From contig JANWUS010000053.1 of assembly GCA_024958715.1 (NCBI GenBank), forward strand, positions 124,001 through 188,000: DNA of 64,000 nucleotides, written 5' to 3'. A program made the translations under genes and the position numbers. Position 1 is the first letter of the stretch. Each line of letters opens with the position of its first letter. Of the stretch, positions 20,742 through 30,302 are shown piece by piece. Source of the DNA: Cyanobium sp. FGCU52 (GTDB lineage: Bacteria; Cyanobacteriota; Cyanobacteriia; PCC-6307; Cyanobiaceae). Below the pieces are notes generated by a model that worked only from the letters and a program-made list of their open reading frames with translations, was not told the origin of the DNA and made no database searches.

Positions 20742-22328
20742 TCAGCCCAGTACCGGCAGGCGCGCCAGCGCCACCGTGGCGTGGCCGGCCAGTCCGGTGG
20801 CGAGCCCGTTGGTGCTGGCTTCGTAGAGATCGATGGCCACGCGTGGCCAGAAGCCGATCACCAGGGTGGGCACCAGCAGGCAGAGGCCGATCAGCAGCTC
20901 GCGGGGTTTCATGTCGCCCACCACCGCCAGGGCCGGGATCCTGGGGCCGAAGAACACCCGGCGGCAGAGGGAGAGCAGGTACACGGGGGTGAGCACCAGG
21001 CCGATGGCGGCCAGCACCACCGTGATCACGCGGAAGCCGGTGGTGAAGCCGTCGTTGGCGGTGACGCCGAGGAACACGGTGATCTCGCTCACGAAGCCGC
21101 TCATGCCCGGGAGGGCCAGGGAGGCGAGCGAGCTGGCCAGGAAGAAGGCGAAGGTGATCGGCAGCACCTTGGCCAGACCGCCCATGTTCGGGATCGAGAG
21201 GGTCTTGGTGCGCTCGTAGAACACGCCGGTGACGAAGAACATGGCGGCGGCGATCAGGCCATGGCTGATCATCTGCAGCATCGCCCCGCTCAGCCCCAGG
21301 GCATCGACGGCGCCGATGCCCAGCAGCACGAAGCCCATGTGGCTCACCGAGCTGCAGGCGATCCGCCGTTTCACGTTGTCCTGGGCGAAGGCGTTGAGCG
21401 CTCCATAGACGATGTTCACGATCCCCAGCACGATCAGCGCCGGAGCCAGCTGCAGATGGATGTCGGGAAGCATCTGCACGTTGAAGCGCAGCAGGGCGTA
21501 GCCGCCCATCTTGAGCAGCACCCCGGCCAGCAGCATCGACACGGGGGCATTGGCCTCGCCGTGGGCATCCGGCAGCCAGGTGTGCAGAGGGAAGATCGGC
21601 AGCTTCACGCCGAAGCCCACCAGGAAGCCGAGATAGCAGAGAAGGCCGAAGCTGCCGCCGGGTGAGCGGGCCGTGAGCTCGCTGAGGTTGAGGGTGAAAG
21701 AGTCACCGGAGAGGGCCAGGGCCAGGCCGCTGATCAGGATCAGCAGGGAGGCCAGGGCGGTGTAGAGGATGAACTTCGTGGCGGCGTACTGGCGCTGCTG
21801 GCCGCCCCAGATGGCGATCAGCAGATACACCGGCACCAACTCGAGTTCCCAGGCCAGGAAAAAGAGCAGGAAATCCTGGGAGAGGAACACCAGACCCTGG
21901 GCCGAGGCCTGCACCAGCAGCAGGCCGAAGTACAGGCGGGTTTTTCGGGACACATTCCAGCTGGCGGCGACCGCCAGCAGGGTCACCAGACCGCTCAGGA
22001 CCACCAGGGGAGCTGAGAGTCCGTCCGCCGCCAGCGACCACTCCAGGCCCAGGGCCGGAACCCAGGCCAGCCGCTCCACAAGCTGAAGGCCGCTCACGGA
22101 GCCATCAAAGTGGCGTGCGAACACCCAAAGCATGAGCCCCAGGTCGACGGCCAGGGCCCCCAGGGCCACCGTGCGGGGGAGGCGAGGGTCGTTGGGATCC
22201 CCAGGCAGCAGAGGCATCACCAGGGCCACCGCCATGGGCAGCAGCACGATCAGGCTGAGCCACGGGAAAGGGCTGAGTTCCGCAGCGGACGCGAGCGACG
22301 AGGGCAGGCTGGCGTCCATCAGATCCAA
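20742..22328 (-). CDS. ndhD: NAD(P)H-quinone oxidoreductase subunit 4 (NdhD1-type)
   Basis: 528 aa; [65 protein letters not shown]. Confidence 0.96.
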   Translation of the reverse strand: MDLMDASLPSSLASAAELSPFPWLSLIVLLPMAVALVMPLLPGDPNDPRLPRTVALGALAVDLGLMLWVFARHFDGSVSGLQLVERLAWVPALGLEWSLAADGLSAPLVVLSGLVTLLAVAASWNVSRKTRLYFGLLLVQASAQGLVFLSQDFLLFFLAWELELVPVYLLIAIWGGQQRQYAATKFILYTALASLLILISGLALALSGDSFTLNLSELTARSPGGSFGLLCYLGFLVGFGVKLPIFPLHTWLPDAHGEANAPVSMLLAGVLLKMGGYALLRFNVQMLPDIHLQLAPALIVLGIVNIVYGALNAFAQDNVKRRIACSSVSHMGFVLLGIGAVDALGLSGAMLQMISHGLIAAAMFFVTGVFYERTKTLSIPNMGGLAKVLPITFAFFLASSLASLALPGMSGFVSEITVFLGVTANDGFTTGFRVITVVLAAIGLVLTPVYLLSLCRRVFFGPRIPALAVVGDMKPRELLIGLCLLVPTLVIGFWPRVAIDLYEASTNGLATGLAGHATVALARLPVLG

Positions 22329-22437
22329 GGGCCGTGGGGAAAAGCGGGGTCCGGCTGGGGCAGCGCCGACCGGAATGAACCTCGCACGGCGGGGACTCCG
22401 TTCCGGAAGGCTCCGTTCGGGGGCTGAGCATAACTAC

Positions 22438-23397
22438 TCATGTTCGTGGCCTGCCGATGGCGATCGGGGACCAACTGCTGCCCCGTTCCTGCAGGCCGAG
22501 CACGGCGGCGCGGCTGGTTACGCCCTCCTGCTCCCAGCGCTTGACCATCGCCTGGCCCACAGCTTCGGCCGTGCTCTCCGGCGCGAGGGCCAGCAGCGTG
22601 GGGCCGGCGCCGCTGATCACGCAGCCCCAGGCTCCCGCCTCCAGGGCGGCCTCGCGCACGGACCGGCCCCCCTGGATCAGTCCCCAGCGGTAGGGCTCGT
22701 GGATGCGGTCGTGCATGCCGTCGGCGATCAGATCGCCATTGCCGCTGCGCAGGCCCTGCAGCAGCAGGGTGAGGGCGCCCAGGTTGATCACCGCATCGGG
22801 AATGGGGATGCTGCGCGGCATGGCGCGGCGGGCCTCGCTGGTGCTGAGCCGGATCCCGGGGATCGCCACCACCGCCCGCACGGCCGGATCCCATTCGCAG
22901 CGCAGCACGCGCCAGCGGTGGGAGGCGGCCCGGGCGGTGAGGCAGAGGCCGCCCACCAGCGAGGGCACCACGTTGTCGGGGTGGCCTTCGATGTCGATGG
23001 CCAGCTCCAGCAGCTTCTCCTTGCTGAGGGGTTCGCCCACCAGGGCATTGGCGCCGATTAGCCCCGCCACGATCGCCGTGGCACTGCTGCCCAGGCCGCG
23101 GGCCGGCGGCACCGCCAGCCGCACCCGGGCCTCGAGTCCCACCGGCTCCTCGGCCGCTTCCCGCCAGACCCGCTGGGCGGAGCGGTAGATGAGGTTGTCG
23201 GGCCCGCCGCGCAGGTGGGAGCCCTCGCTGCCTTCGATGATCAGATCGAAGCGTTCGGCTCCGCCTTCCACCACCCGCAGTTCGAAGCTGTTGCCCAGAT
23301 CGAGGGCTGCCCCTAGGCAGTCGAATCCGGGGCCAAGGTTTGCCGTGGTGGCCGGTACGTCCACCACGACCCCTTGCCCGAGCTGGGGTCGCACCAT
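22438..23397 (-). CDS. thrB: Homoserine kinase
   Basis: VVVDVPATTANLGPGFDCLGAALDL; PPARGLGSSATAIVAGL (GHMP kinase). Confidence 0.96.
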   Translation of the reverse strand: MVRPQLGQGVVVDVPATTANLGPGFDCLGAALDLGNSFELRVVEGGAERFDLIIEGSEGSHLRGGPDNLIYRSAQRVWREAAEEPVGLEARVRLAVPPARGLGSSATAIVAGLIGANALVGEPLSKEKLLELAIDIEGHPDNVVPSLVGGLCLTARAASHRWRVLRCEWDPAVRAVVAIPGIRLSTSEARRAMPRSIPIPDAVINLGALTLLLQGLRSGNGDLIADGMHDRIHEPYRWGLIQGGRSVREAALEAGAWGCVISGAGPTLLALAPESTAEAVGQAMVKRWEQEGVTSRAAVLGLQERGSSWSPIAIGRPRT

Positions 23398-23429
23398 GCG
23401 AGGGTCTTGCTCTTGTCTCGCGTCAGTGT

Positions 23430-23461
23430 CCCACCCGGCGGGCGCCGGCCTGCCGGGTGGG
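23430..23461 (-). other. Perfect 10-bp inverted repeat between glk and thrB
   Basis: CCCACCCGGC ... GCCGGGTGGG with 12-nt loop, immediately after the glk stop; no T-tract. Confidence 0.7.
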
Positions 23462-23463
23462 CT

Positions 23464-24510
23464 TCAGCTGAGCAGCATCCGGGCCCGGCAGGCGGCGCTG
23501 AAGCTTCCGGCCTCCGGATCGAGAAGGGCCCGGATCGGCATGGGCTCCAGCACGGGCCGCAGCCGTCCTTTGGCCAGGAAGGCGTCGCGGAAGGTGGGGC
23601 CCCGCAGCTCGTTCAGCAGCTTGGCTGCGGTTCCTCCCGCCAGCCAGACGCCGCCCCGCGCCAGGCAGGCCAGGGCCAGATCGCCCGCCACGGCCCCGTA
23701 GGCCCCCAGCCAGAGGTCGAGGGCGGAGCGGGCGAGGGGATCGCCCTGGCCCGCGGCGGCGGCCACCGCGGCCGGCAGATCGGCACGGGGTCCCTCACCG
23801 GGGTCGGCCCCTTCGATCTGGGCCTGCCAGCGTCTGGCCTCCGCGGCCAGGGGGTGCGAACCCCCGGCGGGATCGTGGGCCAGCAGCCAGCGAGCCACGT
23901 GCCCCAGCCCGGTGCCGCTCACCACCCGCTCGATCGAGACCCGCTCCAGTTCAAGGTCGGCGCGCAGCCATTCCCGCAGCAGCCATTCCGCCTCGCTGCG
24001 GGGGGCGAACTCGCCATGGGCGGCTTCGCTGGCCACCGCCTGCAGACCAGCGGCCACCGGCACCCCGAGGGCCACGCCCAGGCCGGTGCCGGCCCCCAGC
24101 ACCAGCACCGGTTCGTCGGGATCGACGCTGCCGGGCCGCACCTCGCTCCTGGCCTCGGGGGGAACGTGGGGCAGGCCGTAGATCAGCACCGCGAAGTCGT
24201 TCACCAGCTCCAGGCGCGGGATGCCCAGATCGGCGGCCAGGGCTGCGGCGTCAAGGTGCCAGGGCAGGTTGGTGAGCCGGGAGCGACCGGCGCGCACCGG
24301 CCCGGCCACCGCCAGGCAGGCGGCGGACGGCCTGGCATGGCCGGCTGCTTCGATCGCCCCGAGGAAGTGCCGGGCCATCGGCGCCAGGTCGTCCCAGTCG
24401 GCCGAGGGATAGCGCTCGACGGCTACGGGCAGAACCCGCTCCCCCTCGCAGCGATAGAGGGAGAGCAGCGTCTTGGTGCCGCCGATGTCGCCGGCGAGCA
24501 GGGTGGTCAT
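23464..24510 (-). CDS. glk: Glucokinase (Glk family)
   Basis: LLAGDIGGTKTLLSL; FVLGAGTGLG-like segment VLVLGAGTGLGVALGVPVA; GGVWLAGG. Confidence 0.9.
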   Translation of the reverse strand: MTTLLAGDIGGTKTLLSLYRCEGERVLPVAVERYPSADWDDLAPMARHFLGAIEAAGHARPSAACLAVAGPVRAGRSRLTNLPWHLDAAALAADLGIPRLELVNDFAVLIYGLPHVPPEARSEVRPGSVDPDEPVLVLGAGTGLGVALGVPVAAGLQAVASEAAHGEFAPRSEAEWLLREWLRADLELERVSIERVVSGTGLGHVARWLLAHDPAGGSHPLAAEARRWQAQIEGADPGEGPRADLPAAVAAAAGQGDPLARSALDLWLGAYGAVAGDLALACLARGGVWLAGGTAAKLLNELRGPTFRDAFLAKGRLRPVLEPMPIRALLDPEAGSFSAACRARMLLS

Positions 24511-26411
24511 CGGCCCAGGTCCAGCCCCCGGGCCCGCTCACGATTGGCGGCTTCGGCCGCCTGCACCAGGGCCGTCGCCGCCACGGTGCCCAGATCGCCC
24601 TCCAGGCGGCTGCGCAGGCTCACCGTGGCGCTTTCGGCCTCCTTGGTTCCGATCACCGCCAGCACGGGGATCTTCTGCTGTTCGCCGTTGCGGATCAGCT
24701 TGCCCAGGCGATCCCCGCTGCAGTCGATGGCGGCGCGCACGCCCGCGCTCCTCAGCTGGTGCTGCAACTGCTCCGCATAGGGGCGCACCTCGTCGGTGAC
24801 CGGCAGCAAACGGATCTGTTCCGCTGCGAGCCAGAAGGGGAAATCGCCGGCGTAGTTCTCGGTCATGATCCCGAAGAACCGCTCCAGCGAGCCGAAGATG
24901 GCGCGGTGAATCATGATCGGCCGCTGGCGGGTGCCATCGGCGGCCACGTACTCGAGGTTGAAGCGCTCGGGCAGATTGAAATCGAGCTGGATCGTGGAGC
25001 ACTGCCACATCCGGCCGATGGCGTCCTCGATCTTGAGGTCGATCTTGGGGCCGTAGAAGGCACCGCCGCCCTCATCCACCTTGTAGGCCCAGCCCTTGCG
25101 GTCCAGGGCCTCGATCAGGCCCCGGGTGGCCAGGTCCCATACGGCGTCATCGCCGATGGATTTTTCGGGCCGGGTGGAGAGATTGATCTCGTAGCTGCGG
25201 AAATCGAAGGTGGAGAGGATCTTCTCGGTGAGGTTGAGCACCCGCAGGATCTCGTCGCCGATCTGCTCCGGCAGGCAGAACACATGGGCGTCGTCCTGGG
25301 TGAACCCGCGCACCCGCATCAGGCCGTGCATCACGCCCGGACGCTCGTAGCGATACACGGTGCCCAGTTCGGCCCAGCGGATCGGCAGCTCGCGGTAGCT
25401 GCGCAGCGTGCTGGCGTAGGTGAGCACGTGGAACGGGCAGTTCATCGGCTTGAGCTGGTACTCCCGCTCATCCACCTGCATCGGCCCGAACATGCTCTCG
25501 CTGTAGAAGTCGAGGTGGCCGGAGGTCTTCCACAGGCCGATGTCGGCCACATGGGGCGTGTAGAGCAGCTCGTAGCCGTCCTCGAAGTGGGCCTGGCGCC
25601 AGAAGTCCTCGATCAGCAGCCGCATGCGGGCGCCGCGCGGGTGCCAGAACACCAGGCCCGCCCCCGCCTCGTCCTCGATTGAGAACAGGTCGAGATCGGT
25701 GCCCAGGCGGCGGTGGTCGCGGCGGAGGGCCTCCTCCTTGCGCCGCTTGTATTCGGCCAGCTGCTCGGGGGTCTCCCAGGCGGTGCCGTAGATGCGCTGG
25801 AGCTGGGCGTTCTTCTCGTCGCCGCGCCAGTAGGCCCCGGCCACGCTCTCCAGTTCGAACGCCTTGGGATTCAGCTCACTCGTGTTGGCCACGTGGGGGC
25901 CGGCGCACAGATCCCACCACTCCTCACCCAGGGTGTAGAGGGTGATCGGCTCCTGCAGCCCGGCCAGGATCTCCAGCTTGTAGGGCTCGTTCTGGGCGCG
26001 GATCCTGGCCTCCGCCTCCGGGCGGCTCACCTCGATCCGCTCCAGCGGCAGCCGCCGGCCGATGATCTTTCCCATCTCCTTCTTGATGGCCTTGAGGTCG
26101 GCCTCGGTGAAGGGCTCGGGGTTGTCGAAGTCGTAGTAGAAGCCGGTCTCGGTCCAGGGTCCGATCGTGACCTGAGCCTTGGGGAACAGCTTCTGCACCG
26201 CCATCGCCAGCACATGGCTCATGGAGTGGCGGATCCGCAGCAGCTGCTCGCTCTCGCTGGTTCTGGGCAGGGCGATCGTCTCGCCGCTCGCCGCCTGCGC
26301 CGCCGTGGTGCCGTTGAGGGCCCCGGCAGGGTTGCTGCGGCTGGCGGCGGCGGTTGGCACGGGAATCCGATGCTGCGAAACCGGGATCCTACGCACGAGA
26401 ATCCTGCCCAT
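24507..26411 (-). CDS. thrS: Threonine--tRNA ligase
   Basis: MNCPFHVLTYASTLRSYRELPIRWAELGTVYRYE; VRGFTQDDAHVFC; ATGA overlap with glk; ATG at 26411 preferred. Confidence 0.96.
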   Translation of the reverse strand: MGRILVRRIPVSQHRIPVPTAAASRSNPAGALNGTTAAQAASGETIALPRTSESEQLLRIRHSMSHVLAMAVQKLFPKAQVTIGPWTETGFYYDFDNPEPFTEADLKAIKKEMGKIIGRRLPLERIEVSRPEAEARIRAQNEPYKLEILAGLQEPITLYTLGEEWWDLCAGPHVANTSELNPKAFELESVAGAYWRGDEKNAQLQRIYGTAWETPEQLAEYKRRKEEALRRDHRRLGTDLDLFSIEDEAGAGLVFWHPRGARMRLLIEDFWRQAHFEDGYELLYTPHVADIGLWKTSGHLDFYSESMFGPMQVDEREYQLKPMNCPFHVLTYASTLRSYRELPIRWAELGTVYRYERPGVMHGLMRVRGFTQDDAHVFCLPEQIGDEILRVLNLTEKILSTFDFRSYEINLSTRPEKSIGDDAVWDLATRGLIEALDRKGWAYKVDEGGGAFYGPKIDLKIEDAIGRMWQCSTIQLDFNLPERFNLEYVAADGTRQRPIMIHRAIFGSLERFFGIMTENYAGDFPFWLAAEQIRLLPVTDEVRPYAEQLQHQLRSAGVRAAIDCSGDRLGKLIRNGEQQKIPVLAVIGTKEAESATVSLRSRLEGDLGTVAATALVQAAEAANRERARGLDLGR

Positions 26412-26426
26412 GCCTGCGCTTCCGCC

Positions 26427-26918
26427 GTGACACGCTCCCGTCCCGTCCGTTCCGCGCGGCTGCCCTCGCCGCTCCAGGAACGCCGGACCGTGGCACTGAG
26501 CTACCTGCTGTGGTGCCTCTCCCTGGTGGGGCTCTGCGGGCTGCAGCGCTTCTACAACCGCAAGCCCCTCAGCGGAACCCTGTGGCTGCTCACCTTCGGC
26601 ATCTGCGGGATCGGCCAGCTGATCGATCTGTTCCTGATCCCGGATCTGGTGCAGCAGGCCAACCAGCCGCTGCTGCTGCAGGAGGCCGTGGCGGCGGCCA
26701 CCGCGGCGTCGGTGCCCTCGCTCGAACGGCAGCTGCTGGGGCTGGCCCGACGCAGCGGTCCCCAGGGCTTCACCCTCAACGATGCCCTGCTGGAGCTGCA
26801 GCTCGCTCCCGGGGAGGACAGCGCAGCGGTGCGGGCCGAGATCGAGCGCCTGCTCCATGCCCATCTGCTTGAGGTGGGCAACGATGAGCGGGGGCGGGTC
26901 GTGTATAGCGAGCCCTGA
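26427..26918 (+). CDS. TM2 domain-containing protein
   Basis: VALSYLLWCLSLVGLCGLQRFYNRKPLSGTLWLLTFGICGIGQLIDLFLIPDLV is a TM2 domain; GTG start. Confidence 0.85.
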   Translation: MTRSRPVRSARLPSPLQERRTVALSYLLWCLSLVGLCGLQRFYNRKPLSGTLWLLTFGICGIGQLIDLFLIPDLVQQANQPLLLQEAVAAATAASVPSLERQLLGLARRSGPQGFTLNDALLELQLAPGEDSAAVRAEIERLLHAHLLEVGNDERGRVVYSEP

Positions 26919-26921
26919 GCC

Positions 26922-27656
26922 TCAGGCCTGGGCCGGCCCACGGCCGCCGGCGCGGGCGATGTCGCGCTGACGCTCCAGTTCCTGGCGATAGAAGGCCAGC
27001 AGCTCCTCCACCCCCTTCACGGGTTGGCCGTAGTAGCTGCCACCCCCATGGCTCGGCAGGGAGGCCCACTCGGGTGCCAGCCGCGCCAGCACCTCGGCGC
27101 AGAGGCCGGCCTGGTCGAAACGGCGCAGGGCGCCCCGCGCCTCGATCAGATGGAGGGCGGCCTGGTCCTGGGCCTCCGGGCTGAAGTCGTCGAGGCCCAG
27201 GCGACGGGCGGCGGCGTCCCAGGTCCGGGGCAGGAACTGGTAGGCACCGGCGGCGGCGCTCACGTAGCCCCGGCTCACGGTGATCTCGGGATGACGCTCC
27301 AGGCTGGCCACCTTGCTGCCGCCATAGATGGTGCGGTACCCATCAGGCGACCCTCCCAACCAGGTTCCCTCCGCAAAGCGGATCGTGTTCAGCAGCGCAC
27401 GTCGCTCAAGGGTGATGCGGTACGGCGAGCCTTCCTCAGGGCGGTGAGCCTGCCTCGGGCCGGCCGCCACGCTGGAGACCGCGGCCCTGGTGGGCGTTGC
27501 CTGCCGAGCGGTTGGTGCAGTTACCCCTCGCGAGACCAGCAACCCCGCCGGCAGGGGCACGGCGCCGGCCACCAGGGGCAGCGACAGCAGCAGCACGGCC
27601 GAGCCGCGCAGCCCCGAAGACGGACGACGGAGGGCGGAGAGGGGAAGGCGACGCAA
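26922..27656 (-). CDS. Lambda R endolysin-like lytic transglycosylase (GH104-type) with N-terminal hydrophobic segment
   Basis: LNTIRFAEGT...YRTIYGGSK...SAAAGAYQFLPRTWDAAARRLGLDDFSPEAQDQAALHLIEARGAL aligns by eye with lambda R protein. Confidence 0.8.
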   Translation of the reverse strand: MRRLPLSALRRPSSGLRGSAVLLLSLPLVAGAVPLPAGLLVSRGVTAPTARQATPTRAAVSSVAAGPRQAHRPEEGSPYRITLERRALLNTIRFAEGTWLGGSPDGYRTIYGGSKVASLERHPEITVSRGYVSAAAGAYQFLPRTWDAAARRLGLDDFSPEAQDQAALHLIEARGALRRFDQAGLCAEVLARLAPEWASLPSHGGGSYYGQPVKGVEELLAFYRQELERQRDIARAGGRGPAQA

Positions 27657-27834
27657 AGGCGAAGAAAAGCACGACGTTGCCGGAGACCCTGTTCCCTGGA
27701 GAGGTCACCGAGCCACCCCCCTGCGCGCCGGCCTGGACAAATGGGACGCAGCGTGTTTCATGGCCGCCCCGCAGGTCGGGTCCGAGCTGAGACGCCAGTG
27801 ACAGCCCTGCACCTTGCCCCTGCGGTGGCGGCAA

Positions 27835-27880
27835 CGGTGTGGGTTCACACACCGTCACGATTCGATCAGCGCTGCTGATC
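27835..27880. other. Two adjacent inverted repeats downstream of trpS
   Basis: CGGTGTG-GGTTCA-CACACCG (27835-27854) and GATCAGC-GCT-GCTGATC (27864-27880). Confidence 0.7.
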
Positions 27881-27917
27881 AATCACCGGCCCATGGTTCA
27901 GGGCTGCTGGGCGCCGG

Positions 27918-28952
27918 TCAGTGGGCCGGCAGGAAGCCGAGCGCCTGCCGCACCCGGCCGAGGGTGCCTTCCGCGACGGCCGTCGCCCGCTCCCGGCCGG
28001 CTTCCAGCACGGCCTTGAGGGTGGCGGGATCCCGGCGCAGCTCGCCGTAGCGCTCCTGGATCGGCCGGAGGGCCTCCACCACCACCTCGGCCAGCAGGGG
28101 CTTGAACGCCCCCCAGCCCATGGCGGCACAGTCCGCGGCGGCCCGCTCCCGGCCCAGGCCGCTGAGCAGGGCGTAGAGGCCCAGCAGGTTGTCGGCCTCG
28201 GGCCGTTCCGGGTTGCCGAATTCCAGACCCATCACCGGATCGGTCTTGGCCCGCTTGATCTTGCGCACGATCAGCTCCGGAGGATCCAGCAGGGTGATGC
28301 GGGAGGCCTCATTCGGGTCGCTCTTGCTCATCTTGCTGCGGCCGTCGGTGAGGCTCATCACCCGGGCACCCTCCCCCAGGATCAGGGGCTCGGGCACCTT
28401 CAGCAGGGCCAGCGGTTCCCCGTCGGACCCCCGGGGGCCGAAGCGGGCGTTGATCCGCTGCTGGGCGATGTCGCGGGCCAGCTCCAGGTGCTGCTTCTGG
28501 TCTTCGCCCACCGGCACCCGGTCGGCGTCATAGAGAAGGATGTCCGCCGCCATCAGCACCGGATAGTCGAGCAGTCCGGCCGACACATCCGCCCCCTGTT
28601 TGCGGGCCTTCTCCTTGAACTGGATCATCCGCTCCAGCCAGTTGAGCGGGGTGACGCAGTTCAGCAGCCAGCAGAGCTCGCTGTGGGCCGCCACGTGGCT
28701 CTGCACGAACACGGTCGACCGGTCCGGGTCGATGCCGCAGGCCAGGTACAGCGCTGCCGTCGTGAGGGTGTCCTCCGCCAGGCGGGCCGGGTCGTGGGGC
28801 ACGGTGATGGCGTGCAGGTCGACGACACAGAAGAAGGTGTCGTGCGTGTCCTGAAGGGCGACCCAGTTGCGGATCGCCCCGAGCCAGTTGCCCAGATGCA
28901 GGGCCCCGGTGGGCTGGACGCCGGAGAGGACCCTGGGCCGTTGCTCGCTCAT
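27918..28952 (-). CDS. trpS: Tryptophan--tRNA ligase
   Basis: SGVQPTGALHLGNWLGAIRNW (HIGH-like) and DGRSKMSKSDPNE (KMSKS). Confidence 0.97.
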   Translation of the reverse strand: MSEQRPRVLSGVQPTGALHLGNWLGAIRNWVALQDTHDTFFCVVDLHAITVPHDPARLAEDTLTTAALYLACGIDPDRSTVFVQSHVAAHSELCWLLNCVTPLNWLERMIQFKEKARKQGADVSAGLLDYPVLMAADILLYDADRVPVGEDQKQHLELARDIAQQRINARFGPRGSDGEPLALLKVPEPLILGEGARVMSLTDGRSKMSKSDPNEASRITLLDPPELIVRKIKRAKTDPVMGLEFGNPERPEADNLLGLYALLSGLGRERAAADCAAMGWGAFKPLLAEVVVEALRPIQERYGELRRDPATLKAVLEAGRERATAVAEGTLGRVRQALGFLPAH

Positions 28953-28962
28953 GGGGCTGGGA

Positions 28963-29505
28963 TCAGGCCTCGGCCACCACGGCGTCGCTCTCGCTTGCGG
29001 CGGCCTCCGGGGAAGCTTCGCCGGGTTCCGCAGCGATCACCTCAACGGTGGCGGGATCCTCGGCGGCGCTCGGCTCGCTCACCTCGGCGGCGGGTTCGCT
29101 GGCCGGGGCGGGAGCGGCGGGACGGCTGGGACGGGCGAAGGGATCCACCCGGCCGGCTCGGGAGCCGCCCTCACCGCGGCCCCCTTCCCCCCGTTCCCGG
29201 CGGCGCTCGCCACCACCACCACGGGGCGCGGGAGGGCGACCGCCGCCCTGGGCCCGCTGGCGGGCCACCAGCTCATCGAGTTCGCCGTTCTCGAGCTGCT
29301 GCGCCAGGGTGCGCAGGGAGAAGCCCAGCACCGCCACCGTGGAGCGCAGCCCGAAGGCCTCCTGCAGGGCGCGGGCGGCCTGCATCTCGTTGTCGCTCAG
29401 GCGGATGCGGAAGCCACCGCCCTCGCGGGGTCCCGTGCCCCGGGGTCCCCGGTCCGGTCCCCTGTCGCGATCCGAGGGATGGGAGGTGGTGGTGTCGTCA
29501 GCCAT
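28963..29505 (-). CDS. Cyanobacterial protein of unknown function with Arg/Gly-rich linker
   Basis: Short folded core RIRLSDNEMQAARALQEAFGLRSTVAVLGFSLRTLAQQLENGELDELVARQ, then RGG-rich and acidic tail; 10 bp from trpS. Confidence 0.6.
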   Translation of the reverse strand: MADDTTTSHPSDRDRGPDRGPRGTGPREGGGFRIRLSDNEMQAARALQEAFGLRSTVAVLGFSLRTLAQQLENGELDELVARQRAQGGGRPPAPRGGGGERRRERGEGGRGEGGSRAGRVDPFARPSRPAAPAPASEPAAEVSEPSAAEDPATVEVIAAEPGEASPEAAASESDAVVAEA

Positions 29506-29520
29506 CGCCGCTGCCAGTGA

Positions 29521-30123
29521 TCAGGCGCAAGTGTGGCGCATCGGCCCCTCGCTTCCCCCCGGGGCTGCGGTGAGCCAGTGAAGGCGATGGGGTTCGTGAC
29601 GGTCGTGGTCGCTGGCTCGGGCCAGAACCAGCAGGGGCAGGCTGCGGGGAGCGGCCGCGGCGAACCGGTGGCGATACTCGCTCAGCAGCCGCAGATAGCT
29701 GTCGTGGGTCCAGCCGTGGTCTCCGCGCTCCTGCACGCGCCAGAAGCGGTGCAGCGCGGCCTGGCAGGCCTCGGATCCGAATTCCTGCCAGCACTGCTGC
29801 TGGGCCGCGTGGGCGGAGAACCCTTCGGCGGTGAGTTCCCGCCAGCGGCGCAGTTCAGGGGCGTCGCGACTGCCATCGGGGGGCAGCCGCTCCAGCAGCC
29901 GCGCCGCCCCGACGCAGCTCAGCCGCAGCCAGCAGCGCTCCAGCAGCAGCACCGGCAGATCGCCGTGCCAGGCCGGAGCCGCCGCCACCTCCTCCAGGCG
30001 ACGTTCCACGTCCCGCCACTGCCGTGGCGTGAGCGACGGCGGAGGCAGAACGGCATCGGCGCACCGGTCCGCGGCTCGGTTGCGGGAGCGGTGAGGCCGG
30101 GGGGCAGGCACGGGATCCGTCAT
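29521..30123 (-). CDS. Hypothetical protein
   Basis: ORF with ATG at 30123; high-GC codon pattern consistent with neighbours. Confidence 0.5.
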   Translation of the reverse strand: MTDPVPAPRPHRSRNRAADRCADAVLPPPSLTPRQWRDVERRLEEVAAAPAWHGDLPVLLLERCWLRLSCVGAARLLERLPPDGSRDAPELRRWRELTAEGFSAHAAQQQCWQEFGSEACQAALHRFWRVQERGDHGWTHDSYLRLLSEYRHRFAAAAPRSLPLLVLARASDHDRHEPHRLHWLTAAPGGSEGPMRHTCA

Positions 30124-30302
30124 CGATGGAAAGGTGCCGGGGCTGGGGATGCCAGGACCAAGGGTATGGGGTGCGGCCCTGGAGGGCGGTGTCCGCCCCG
30201 ACGTCGGGTCCAGGTGCCCGGACACTTCCTCAGGCCCTCCCTCTCCCTGCGGTGGCCGCCCTCGTGGCCTGAGCTAAAGATGCAGGACCTCCCAAGCCCG
30301 CC

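Noticed and set aside
25916-25930. CCACTCCTCACCC resembling the Yfr1 sRNA core (ACUCCUCACAC)
   Set aside because: Not an exact match and lies inside thrS coding sequence.
30229-30273. CTCAGGCC...GGCCTGAG inverted repeat upstream of the DUF697 gene
   Set aside because: Only 8-bp arms with a 29-nt loop in GC-rich DNA; not distinguishable from chance.
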